Positions 49,510 to 60,800 of a stretch of 64,000 nt of DNA are shown in pieces (positions within the stretch are counted from its first letter, which is position 1; the number at the start of each line of letters is the position of its first letter). A model generated the notes under the pieces. That model had not been told where the DNA came from, searched no databases, and saw only the letters and a program-made list of their open reading frames with translations. The stretch lies in assembly GCF_932526225.1 (NCBI RefSeq), contig NC_064042.1, positions 7,681,540 to 7,745,539 of the forward strand, given 5' to 3'. The DNA is from Nematostella vectensis (Eukaryota; Cnidaria; Anthozoa; Actiniaria; Edwardsiidae). Both the position numbers and the translations under genes were made by a program.

Positions 49510-52500
49510 ATGTCTGAGAATACGGCTACACCGCGGAGTTTCCACTTGTATAACTGCGACAACACGTACGATTTGGATAGTGTCGAGAAGCTCATAAAGG
49601 CCGTCGCTGGCGAGGTACAAGTCCACCAGACCTACTTCCCTTTGCCTCGTATGACTCAGCTATCGCAGGAGCTGGAAGGAAAAACCATGGACTGTGCTGT
49701 GTTTGTTGTGCATGCTTACGAGTCGATTCTATCAATCAACCAGGATAGAACGGATGGCATCGGATACACGAAGGTCTACCGTGCTCTCCTTCGAGCTACG
49801 GGTAAGATGAGTTTACACACCTCAGTCTCGGTTACACACCACACATTAAAAACCTTATTACAACGCAACGAAAATCGATATGGAAGCGATTTTTCGAACA
49901 GAATCCAACACGGCGAATTTTCAATAAATACGCCCTAACGACAAACAATATAGCATTATAGGCCTAGAAACCTTTGACAAAAATTTTTCAAGAACGCAAC
50001 GGTTCTTTCCGAACTACTTCTTATTCAAAATATTGAAAAAAAATTTTTTTGTGTAAACTCATCTGTTGTCCCCATCGTTATTATATGATCTATAAACACG
50101 AGGTTTCCGCTATAAAGGGAAAGCTCCTCCCATCCCCGGGCTCAAGAACAATCAGTTATCAATCAGCCGTCAATACGTCAACATGTCAAGATAATTGCTC
50201 TAAACGCTAAATTCAGATTTCACATTCCAAACCAAATTAAATATCATTCATAGACTTTTCCATCTAAAATGGTAAAATAATGCTATACCAAGCTGTGTTC
50301 GCTCTAACATTTTCATCACAGCGCGACAATAATTTATGCAAATGCGTTTAGATTATAGATAGCGCAAAATTTTCAATTTTGCACTAAAAACGTAAGTGAT
50401 CAGCATATCACTTATTTATCAATCTCTTAACAGAACTGCCTTGTTACCTTTGCAAAAATAGCTTTATTTCAAACGGCTTAGGCTCAGAGCATTTTAAGAC
50501 TTGTGACTTGTGATGATTTGTGACTGCTAGCGTGTTCTGATTATAATTGCAAAATCGAGCCTGGGGTGGGATCCCTTTTATAGCGCAACTGGCTAAAAAG
50601 AACTGTATTAGTATATTAGGTATTATTAGGTATATTAGTGTATTAGGTATTATTAGGTATATTAATATATTAGGTATTACTAGGTATATTAGTGTATTAG
50701 GTATGATTAGGTATATTAGTGTATTAGGTATTATTGGGTTATTAGTGTATTAGTTATTATTAGGTTTATTAATGTATTAGGTATGATTAGGTATATTAGT
50801 GTATTAGGTATTATTAGTATATTAGTGTATTAGGTATTATTAGTATATTAGTGTATTAGGTATTACTAGGTATATTAGTGTAATAGGTATTATTAGGTAT
50901 ATTAATATATTAGGTATTATTAGGTTCATTAGTGTATTAGGTATGGTGAGGTATATTTGTGTATTAGGTATTATTAGGTTTATTAGTGTATTAGGTATTA
51001 TTAGGTTTATTAGTGTATTAGGTATTATTAGTATATTAGTGTATTAGGTATTATTAGGTATATTAATATATTAGGTATTATTAGGTATATTAGTGTATTA
51101 GGTATTATTAGTATATTAGTGTATTAGGTATTATTAGGTATATTAGTGTATTAGGTATTATTAGGTATATTAGTGTATTAGGTATTATTAGTATATTAGT
51201 GTATTAGGTATTTTTAGGTATATTAATATATTAGGTATTATTAGGTATATTAGTGTATTAGGTATTATTATGTATATTAGTGTATTAGGTATTATTAGGT
51301 ATATTAGTGTATTAGGTATTATTAGTATAATAGTGTATTAGGTATTATTAGTATATTAGTGTAATAGGTATTGTTAGGTATATTAGTGTATTAGGTATTA
51401 TTAGGTATATTAATATAATAGGTATTATTAGGTATATTAGTGTATTAGGTATTATTAGGTATATTAGTGTATTAGGTATTATTAGGTATATTAGTGTATT
51501 AGGTATTATGTATATTAGCATATTAGGTATATTTCCTCTAGTAATTTTTTATTTATCGACCCCTTTTGCTGACTAAGTTTTATAAAAATTGTAGCCTTTT
51601 TTTTTGATATTACCACTGTAACAGTCATACTAAAATGTCAGAAATTTAGGTCGAGTTTTTTTTTTGTGTGTGAATGACTAATTTTGTATTCTGGTTTACC
51701 ATAGCTACGGCCAATTCACGATTATATGAACTTGTTATCTTGCTCTTTAGAGGAAGGTACCGTCTCTTAGTGTGCTATTCTTCAATGTACAACTACCCAC
51801 ACTAAGCTAAAATTACCTCAACAGAGCGGTAGCAGGCCACGCAGGAAACATTAAAAAAAACCAGAAAATATTGGGGGGGGGCACATCCACGCCCCTCTTG
51901 TCATTTCCTTATAATTTTCGAAAATATTGTTCCCCAAAACAGTGACCCACCCCTTGCTACGGCCCTGCTTAACTAATTATCAGTAATATAAACATAATTG
52001 ATTTGCGTTTATGTGATAGCCATCTCTCCCTCCCCCCCTACCTCTCATGTATATTGTGTCCCTGTTAGAGGGCCGTGTGCTGATTGTGATTGGTGGAGAC
52101 GATAAACCCCTCCCCCCCCGCTCCCCTACCCTCCCCCCAACCCCCATCTATGATCTCATGTATATTGTGTCCCTGTTAGAGGGCCGTGTGCTGATTGTGA
52201 TTGGTGGAGACGATAACCCCCTCCCCCCCCCACTCCCCTACCCTCCCCCCAACCCCCATCTATGATCTCATGTATATTGTGTCCCTGTTAGAGGGCCGTG
52301 TGCTGATTGTGATTGGTGGAGACGATAAACCCCTCCCCCCCGCTCCCCTACTCTCCCCCCAACCCCCATCTATGATCTCATGTATATTGTGTCCCTGTTA
52401 GAGGGCCGTGTGCTGATTGTGATTGGTGGAGACGATAACTACAAGACTCAGGAGGAGAGGGACACCTCGGTGCTGTCCCAGTGGGCGCGTGGGAAAGTCT

Positions 52501-54854
52501 CCTCCCAGTTCAAGGAGGAGTACATGAACGGCTCTCGCAGCTTCATCTTCTCATGGGATGAACACCACCACCCCATACATGAGGACGCTTTACAACACTT
52601 CCTGGACCCCAAGATCTTTGTTCCAAAGCCACGCCCAACCCCTCTCCCCTGTCAGTCCCAGCCAGTACCTGATGTACAAGAGCCAGTGCAATCTTCTGAA
52701 GTGTCTCCAATATCCTCCCCCACTCAACAGGAGCACTTAATGGAGGCAAGTCGTAGAATAGAGATATGAAATACGGCAGACATTAAAACTTTGAAGCCTT
52801 AGAAATGCATTAGTGTACTTCGTATTCTTTTTTCGCTGACACTTTTGGCTTTCATAGTCGCGCACTTATTATTTACTTATCGTTTTATTTGCGCGTTTTT
52901 TTTTTCCATCAAAAGAAATAGAGCGATGAGACATGTGAGGGTAAAAGAACAAATAAAAAAGTGTCAAAACTGCAATTACTGTTTTACTGCTCAGTGATCA
53001 TTTCAATTTATTTCATTGTTTTTTTTTGTGTTCTAGGGTGGTTCTCTTCTCGCAAGCACCGGTCACCAGGATGTCGAGGGTAGCCATCAGTTGGTAGCAC
53101 AGGAGGCGTCTCCAGACCAGGCTAATCTCCGTTATCGAGTGCAGTTTCAACAAGGAAGGGCACCGAAATGTCTTTTTAAAGATCCACCGACATTTGCGGT
53201 GCCCCCCAACATATACCTATCCAAAATTAACCACCACACCCCAGCGTCCCCGGTTCTTTTTAGTTTGAAAGTGTATTTTAAAACACATGACTGCTTCTTA
53301 TAAACTTTACTTACTTTGCTATTCATGTCATATTTTGCAGTCAACAAAGGCCCTTCATTGCAATTGTTTACTTGGACAAGCCGAAAGGAGACATTAGACA
53401 TCGTCCACAACTTTATGTCATCAGTCTACAACAACCTCTCGCTCCCAGGCCCTCCCGATGCGCCGCCTGTTCCTTTTGATGGATTTTTAAGCCATCTCAT
53501 AAAGGCTAAGCTCGATTATGCTGTGGCGGCGGTGGAAATGGCACAGATTGATCGAGTTGTGAAGGATTCTAACCTCAGGAATCTATGGCGCACACGTTTA
53601 GAGAGCTTAGCAAGGTATATAGGTACGTAAATTATTCCAAACCCCAGCCGCGCCCGCCCCAGAACTTACAACTCGCTTCCGCTTGAAGCTACGCCTTTAT
53701 TTGCTGCGTAACTGGAGTGAAATTGACTTTAATTCCATTTTATGTCCTGTTTGAAGGTAAAAAGGCAATAATCCTTGTTTGTGACGATGAAACTAATACC
53801 GGCCAGATGACGTCAGGGGGCGTACTTGACGTCATCCAACATATCATGAGTCCCAACGAAGCAAATGATAAACTGCTTGTCATGTCATGGTTTATGAAAC
53901 CTGGGGTCATCCACATGGACGCCTTGATGGACATCTTGCGTTACCATGGTGACGTTAGATCAGAGCACATCAGACAGGTAAAGCTTAGAAACGAAATGAG
54001 ATGAGGGGGGGGGAAGGGTTAAAGTCAACTCGTGACAATAAGTGTGACAGTACCTTCTATAACGTGTCTTCCCGTGTAGGGTGGAGGGGGAGGCCATGGC
54101 AGAGATGAATACGAGGAATACAGAAAGCAAGTTGAGATTGAGATATCGGATGCGATAAGAGATGAGCAGAAGAAGAAATACCGCGCTGCTCAATATCAGG
54201 TCGGTACGAATGGAAGCTTCGCAATTTGCTTACAGCTTTTTCAACATTGTTTCGTCTTTTGATTGTTAATGAAGTCTTGTTCTTTATTTGGATTTTAAAG
54301 CTTCATTCATCGCTTGTTCTTGGTTTCAGCACGAATCCCTACCTTGTACCACAGATTACCAAGATCTGCGCAAAGGGGGGCCAGGTTCCGAAAAGCTATC
54401 CAGCGCCCAGCCCAAGCTTTGTTATCGAGCTTTGCTTCAACATGGTAGAGTAGCCGAGTGTCTAGTAAGAGACCCACCGACATTCAAGGTGCCTCAGGAA
54501 ATGTTACAAGACGCGCCGCGACTTAACCTGGACAAAGCGCAAACACTAGAGATCTGGGATCTCGGTGGTAAACTCATTCGAACTGAGCGCATTTTTGACG
54601 AGTTCCATCGTGTACTGCGATATCGTGCGACAATAGAATACGGCAAGCTTGCTTACCCAGATCACGTTTACCCCCCGGGATCCCAACCACCTCAGTACAT
54701 GCTGGACGACATGATATCAAGGCATAGCCAAGTTCCCAAGGCTGTTCTGACAATATGGGAGAACGGACAGGGGGGGTTAAGCCCAGCCGTTGAGACCGGT
54801 TTTCGGAGTTGGCTCTCTGAAATTTTTGCTAAGACTCTAGTCAAACAAGCTTAG
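49510..54854 (+). CDS. Unrecognised two-module protein, copy B (possibly rearranged)
   Basis: Duplicate of the gene at 43576. Exons: 49510-49801, 52402-52745, 53037 to at most 53303, 53341-53622, 53757-53977, 54080-54199, 54330-54854. Exons and introns from about 53240 to 54770 are nearly identical to copy A, so the duplication or conversion is recent. Exon 2 lacks the long linker and ends at GAG|GCAAGT, an in-phase GC donor. The 53037 exon carries RYRVQFQQGRAPKCLFKDPP, which echoes the C-terminal CLVRDPPTF domain; copy A lacks it. No good phase-1 donor joins that exon to 53341: the best is GAGG|GTAGCC at about 53074, otherwise the frame stops at 53303. The gene may therefore make a short one-module protein, a weakly spliced full one, or be damaged. 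The final 24 or so residues differ from copy A. Confidence 0.6.
50590..51535. repeat. AT-rich ~27-bp minisatellite in copy B intron 1
   Basis: About 35 units of TATTAGTGTATTAGGTATTA followed by TTAGGTA. The top strand has almost no C across about 900 bases, an extreme strand bias. The 68-codon frame at 50547-50753 is an artefact of the repeat. Confidence 0.95.
51822..51967. mobile_element. CAGTGCCGTAGCAGG-family MITE
   Basis: Ends CAGAGCGGTAGCAGG and TTGCTACGGCCCTG, interior CCACGCCCCTCTTGTCATTT and GTGACCCACCCC. Belongs to the same family as the copies at 55566, 58597, 62001 and 63808. Confidence 0.8.
52035..52440 (+). repeat. Four tandem copies of exon 2 acceptor
   Basis: Units of about 115 bp each contain CTCATGTATATTGTGTCCCT, the GTTAG acceptor, the first ~45 coding bases of exon 2 (GRVLIVIGGDD) and a C-rich tail. 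Only the last unit (acceptor at 52401) continues into the full exon. Copy A has one unit at the matching place (45170-45240). Confidence 0.93.
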
Positions 54855-55368
54855 CAAAACTCCATTGATTTATGAAAACTCAAACAACAATAGGACTAGA
54901 AGACCTTCTTTTTTGAAGTTTTTTAATGATTATAAATGATTATAAGTGAAAAATAAGAGGACAGTGGCTGTGGTTCAAATTTGGTCACTTAAGATGAATG
55001 TGATTTTTCGGATCTTTAGTGACAGATTTAGAAAAATAAGATATCGTGTGTGCAACTTATTCTAGGAACTCATTATATGACAATAAATCTGATTAGATAA
55101 TTTGTTAATCATATCTTAGATTACGAATCTAAAATGAACTACCAGCGGACATAGTTTTGTGTCGGGGTGCGTGTACTATTAGAGTATATAGACTTGGACT
55201 ACCCTCGTCCCTAGGCTTCTATTGGCTGAGCGGCTTTACGATTAATGGCGTCACTTTTGATTTGCCGCTCGCCTTGAAGAGCTTATCGCAGATAATGTTT
55301 GACAACATAGGGCTGTCATGAGGGGCCTGGGGACGAGCCTAAAGTATAGACTATGCTAAACTACCAGT

Positions 55369-55881
55369 GGACAGATTTTTGATTGAGCAAATTTACTGCT
55401 CACGGCTCTCTTTTGGTCTTGGGAAGACGTTCTCGACGCGCACCAACGGCCATCGCCCTCTCGAGTTCTTTTTGTCTACCATTAATACTACATCATGGTC
55501 TTTAAAGTTCCGCTTCTCATTGATCAACTTGCCTCGAAAGTTTAATAGCGTGAAGTATTTACACAAAGCCGTATCAGGCCTCGAAACTTTTGGGTGGTAG
55601 GGGGGGAGGGCACACTACAGATGCATTAAGAAAATTTGAGGGGTGCCCAGCCACGCCCCTACTTGTCATTTCCTTATATATGTTTTGAAATTGGGGGTGG
55701 GGGGTGGGGTGCCCCCAGTGTCCCACCCCTTGCTACAGCCCTTCACGAGATCTTGCACGAACTTCCATCTGTTCCTACGATTGAACGCGATCTCATCTTG
55801 GTTGACTTGACCTCTTGAATAGGCCTTCGTGATGTGGTCCATTATTGGCTCTCCGTGTCTTGACTCAAGAAGGGGCGGCAT
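55369..55881 (-). mobile_element. BEL/Pao-type retrotransposon relic
   Basis: Minus-strand fragments resemble the end of a BEL/Pao pol polyprotein, C-terminal to integrase: NRRNRWKFVQDLV (about 55740-55800), then LINEKRNFKDHDVVLMVDKK and RGRWPLVRVENVFP, with a stop at 55393-55395. The PRG-x-WPLGRV-like motif is characteristic of that region. The two pieces are split by a MITE and are out of continuous frame; no LTR, protease or reverse transcriptase was found. It is dead. Confidence 0.7.
55566..55742. mobile_element. CAGTGCCGTAGCAGG-family MITE inside BEL/Pao relic
   Basis: Starts AGCCGTATCAGGCCTCG and ends CCTTGCTACAGCCC, with the family interior CCACGCCCCTACTTGTCATT and a G/C-rich centre. 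It separates the two coding-like pieces of the retrotransposon relic, so it inserted later. Confidence 0.75.
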
Positions 55882-57100
55882 GAGTTATTGCCCATCGGTT
55901 TTCTTCCTTATTATCTTGCACAAACACTGCTCCTGACTATGAATCACCCAATACTTCTCTCTACAATACACCCAATAGACTCTTACCTGATGTTCCCCGA
56001 ACGAAAATAGATTTTTTTAAATAAGTGGGGAAATTCTACCGACCTGGTGAAAATTTTGCCAACCTGGTGAGCTTTTTACGGAAAACTTGCCGGGAAATTA
56101 TTACTCGCCAGGTCTGCTACAGAGGGGTGTTCGATTGTTGCTTAGCATCAAATCACTCACTCGCTCGACGCTTCTCTATCTTTATCAAATAAAGCCGTAA
56201 ATCTACAATCGCTCAACCCGGCTCATGTGTTACCCTGGGGGGGGGGGGGGGGGGGGGGGACTCTGACAAAAAGACGAGGGTGATCGTCGGCAAAATCAAT
56301 TTCAACTCAACTTCAACAATTTCAAGGGAAGGCACTTTGGGTGTGGTCAACAGCAATCCTTACCCCTAAGAGATGGCAAATTGGGTGTGGTCGAGGTAAG
56401 AGATAGCAGTATAAAACAAAGACATTTCCAGTTTTCCTGAATTTTATTGCGGTCCTTGAGACATCGCCATCAAGCACATCTCTCGTCCGTTCTAATCGGT
56501 AGATGGACACCTTGTTTTGCTACCGACAATAAAGCCGAAAGTATTAACCGATCAGTTGACTTGTGGTTTATTGCAATACGTTTCGGGCGACCGTTAGCGT
56601 GAGAAATACACAAGCACAATCGTAACAAAAAAAACCCTTATACCCTAAGGGATGACAGAATCGGAAATTATTCTTAAACGCCGTCTGAAGGATGGCAGTT
56701 GGTCGAAATTTTATACCCTTAAAGATGTGACGATTACCCCCCCCCCCCCCCAGGGGTGTCACAGTATTTTTCATTGATACGGGTTGATGTTTCAAAAAAA
56801 AATTTCATCGATGTAATTTGATTTTATGACCCTTTCCCAACATAACTGTTTTCGTTATCGTCCACGCGTAAATTGGTAAACGATGACCGAAAACGAAACA
56901 ATTTGAAAACGATACCCTTTCGGTGCTGTGCGGAAACGCGAAAACTTTTCGAGAGATGGAACAAAAAGGTTGCGATTTTAGACGAGAACGGATACATGGC
57001 GACGGGGTCTCCGAAAATTAATACAAAAATTTGACCTAATGAAACAAGTCAGTGGCAGATCCAAGGGGGGTGGGGTATTTGTTCGAAGGGGGGGAGGGAT

Positions 57101-57893
57101 AGCAGTCATTACCCACATCACACCTGAACCCCCAATTTGGGCTGATTTTTTAAGAAATGCGCTTGAGCTAGAATATCCACAAATCTTTCAAACGTTTTTT
57201 TAAATTGGTAGTCCCCTAGGTATAGTTACCCTTCCCTCGATTCTTCTTTCATAAACTGCTAAATATCTCAATTTGAGTCACTACTATCTTGATCTTCCCG
57301 TGGGAATTTTCCTTGGTATGCCCCACCCCCCAATTAGGGCTGATTTTTAAGGAAATGTGTTGGAGCTAATATCAAAAAAATCTGTCAAACCTTTTTTTTA
57401 TATTGGTAATCCCCTAGGGATGGTTACCCCTTCCTCGATTCTTCTTTTATAAACTGCTAAATATCTAAAAGTTGCAATTTATGTCACTACTATCTTGATC
57501 TTCCCGTGGGAATTTTCCTTGGTATGCCCCACCCCCCAATTAGGGCTGATTTTTAAGGAAATGTGTTGGAGCTAATATCAAAAAATATGTCAAACCTTTT
57601 TTTTATATTGGTAATCCCCTAGGGATGGTTACCCCTTCCTCGATTCTTCTTTAATAAACTGCTAAATATCTAAAAGTTGCAATTTATGTTACTACTATCT
57701 TTATCTTCCCATGGAATTTTCCTTGGTATCAACCCCCTCAAATTTGGCCTTATTTGAATGTGATTGCACTAGACTATCCATAATTCTATCAAACTTTTTT
57801 TATATTGGTTCTCCACTTGTTCTTCTTCATAAACTGCTAAAATATCTAGAAGTTGCAATTGATGTCACTACTATCTTCATGTTCCCTTGGCAT
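57101..57893. repeat. ~205-bp array derived from the terminal exon
   Basis: Four units (starting near 57130, 57327, 57534 and 57733) with GGGCTGATTTTTAAGGAAAT, TTCTTTCATAAACTGCTAAA and GTCACTACTATCTTGATCTT. The last unit overlaps the final ~48 coding bases of the IFI44-like gene 2, so the array extends 3' from within the exon. Confidence 0.9.
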
Positions 57894-60800
57894 TTTCCCT
57901 CCTTGTGCGCGAATCTGAGCAGCCCTCCTCTCAGTCTGCCTCCTGGCAAAGCTCCTCTTTGTTTGCCTCATCTTCACCGATCTCTCTGCGCACTCCAACG
58001 CTGTCTCCATCAACCGCATTACCTCCTTTTGCATGCTGACGTCATACGACTTCTGGCCTCCCAGCCAATTAGAGATCAGAAAAGTGTTCATTTGCTGGCT
58101 CCCTGTGGCTTCGCGTGCCTTGGCGACCACCTCAGCTGCGGCTTTTTCTGGATTATTCGCTGCATCAATTACGTCACTATGAGTGATGGCTGTGATGATT
58201 GTGATTGCTATGGTAACAAAAGGCTCTTGGTTACAAGTACAATAGACCCTCTTTAATCCGAACTCTACAGGGAAACAAATGGCACTTGAATACAAGTACA
58301 TGAATAGAACCCCTTTAAGTCAACTCTGAAGGGAAACAAATGGCACTTTATTACAAGTACAATAGCACCTCTAACGAAATTTTTCTGCATAACGATTATT
58401 TATCCTTTATAACGATGCTCTCAGTATAACGATATCGATTTCTGGTCCAACCATTTTTCGGTTCCTTGGTTATCGCCATATTGAGGCTCCACTGTAAATT
58501 CGTGATGAAACCCACCGAGTGTAATAAATCAACAAATTAGAGGGATAGCTATCTTCTGTTGAAGGGGAATTTGAGTTAGTGGGGTTTTACTCAATACAGA
58601 GCCGTAGCCGTAGCAGGCCACGTAAGTTTAGGGGCAGGCACAATACAGAAACTGGGGGGGGGGGCAGCAAACGCCCATTCTGGTCATTTCCTATAATGGG
58701 GGAAGGCACATGCCCCCAGTGCCCCACCCCCTGCTTCGGCCTTGCAATATACTTACACTCTTGGCTCAGTCTGTCCTTAAGGAATTTAAACTTATCCCGG
58801 TACATCTCATTTGCAAGTCTGACGTCATTTGCCTTGATTACCCACAATACAGCATGCACCTGGCGTGACAGCGGAGGCTTGTTCATCTTGTGACCAGCCT
58901 TTCCGACTGAGGCTGCTTTTCTAGCGCCCAGTGCTCCGCGGTCAATCACTTCGCCTTCTTTGACGCCACCGTAAAAGATTCGAAAAAGTTCCGCTACAAG
59001 AATCGAGCAAAGAAAACATAATTACTTCAAGTAAAAAAAAAAAATGACAATAACCAAGAGAGCATAAGATAAGAGAGGGACACTTTGGTATCACCCGCGC
59101 GCCATGTCGCGTCCGAATCCGGCTATTCTTAGTAACCACCACCCCACCACTGCGCGTGAGGATTTGCTCCTTTTATTTTGTCCTACTCCCCCGCGGGTTG
59201 CGTGTTGTTGTTTTGCCAACTCGATAGGAATGAAAAGAGATCATGTAAAATAACTCGGAAGAAGAAAACAGGTCTAACTTAATTTACCAAGATTGGCAAT
59301 TATACTCACAGAAAGCTAAATCCCTGAATAGTTTAACTGTTTTGTTTGTCTGAGCGGCGAAGTCAAATTAGAAAGAAAAAACCGACGAGAGATAAAACGG
59401 CTGTGATACTGCGTTTGATTTAAATCCCGACACCAGCTTGTATAATGACAACATAATAATATAACATATAATAATAACAACATCATAGAAATACAGTAAT
59501 ATCTCCCTCTTTATTTCCTCACTTTTACAAAAGCTCAGATACTTCAGCTTGCTGGCTTTGATCATCACAAAAATGCATTCCCTCGCTACAAGGATAACTT
59601 TTATGGGATGTATTTTTTCTGGATTCCTTCTCAATTCACAGGAATACTCACAAAAATCAATATTATATCTAATGTCTAACTTACAGATTTCGTTTGACCA
59701 TTAGGAAGATAATGAATGTTGAGAAACCAGGAAGAAGCAGCAAGTTAGAGCAAAATCGGTGATTGAAGCACGAGGTTTTCCGCTCTTGATTTTGAATGAA
59801 GTCTCGTTTTGGAAATCTTGCAATCCTCGAAGTACTACATCCCCTTAATAAACCACAAGTACCTGTATCCTTGATGCTAGAATGAAATTTTCGATGGTAT
59901 TTGTGCAAATAGGGTGTTTTTTTCGGTTTCAAGTCACAAAACAGCGGCAAACAACAAGATGTAAATGCCATTAGCATTATTTAGATAAGTAGTTATAAAG
60001 AGATAGGGAGTTATGAAATTTCATTTCCTTTATTGAGAAATGATGAGCAAACACTGACAATCCTCTTCATAGTCTATTCCTTATTCGGATAAAGTCGTAA
60101 AACGAAATCGGACGTTGGGAGATTCCATTTCCTTATTCGAGAAATGTTTAGAAAACACAAACGACACTCTTTTTAGTCTATTCCTTATTCGGATAAGTAG
60201 TTTAAACGAAATCAGGCGTTGTGAAATACCATTTCCTTATTCGAGAAATGTTTAGAAAGTACTAAAGAACCCTCTCTTTAGTCTATTCCTTATTCGGATA
60301 AGTAGGTAAAACGAAATCAGGCGTTATGAAATACCATTTCCTTATTCGAGAAATGTTTAGAAAATATAAAAAACCCTCTTTTTAGTCTATTCCTTATTCG
60401 GATAAGTAGTTAAAACGAGATCGGGAGTTATGAAATACCATTTCCTTTTTCGAGAACTCTTTCGAAAGGAGTAGTTAAAGCGAAATCGGGAGTTATGAAA
60501 TTTCATTTCCTTTATTGAGAAATGATGAGCAAACACTGACAATCCTCTTCATAGTTTATTCCTTATTCGGATAAGTAGTTAAAACGAAATCAGGCGTTAT
60601 GAAATACCATTTCCTTATTCGAGAAATGTTTAGAAAACACAAACGACCCTCTTTTTAGTCTATTCCTTATTCGGATAAGTAGTTAAAACGAAATCAGGCG
60701 TTATGAAATACCATTTCCTTATTCGAGAAATGTTTAGAAAGTACTAAAGAACCCTCTCTTTAGTCTATTCCTTATTCGGATAAGTCGTAAAACGAAATCA

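Larger units (their letters stand above)
54855..57845. other. Spacer between copy B and IFI44-like gene 2
   Basis: Contains AATAAA at 55082-55087 for copy B, a BEL/Pao relic with a MITE inside it (55369-55881), a G run at about 56238-56260, and the ~205-bp array (57101-57890). The frames 56322-56510 and 56568-56795 are unsupported. Confidence 0.6.

Noticed and set aside
57711-58256. 181-codon plus-strand frame
   Set aside because: Shadow of the terminal exon of IFI44-like gene 2, whose minus-strand reading aligns with its paralogue.
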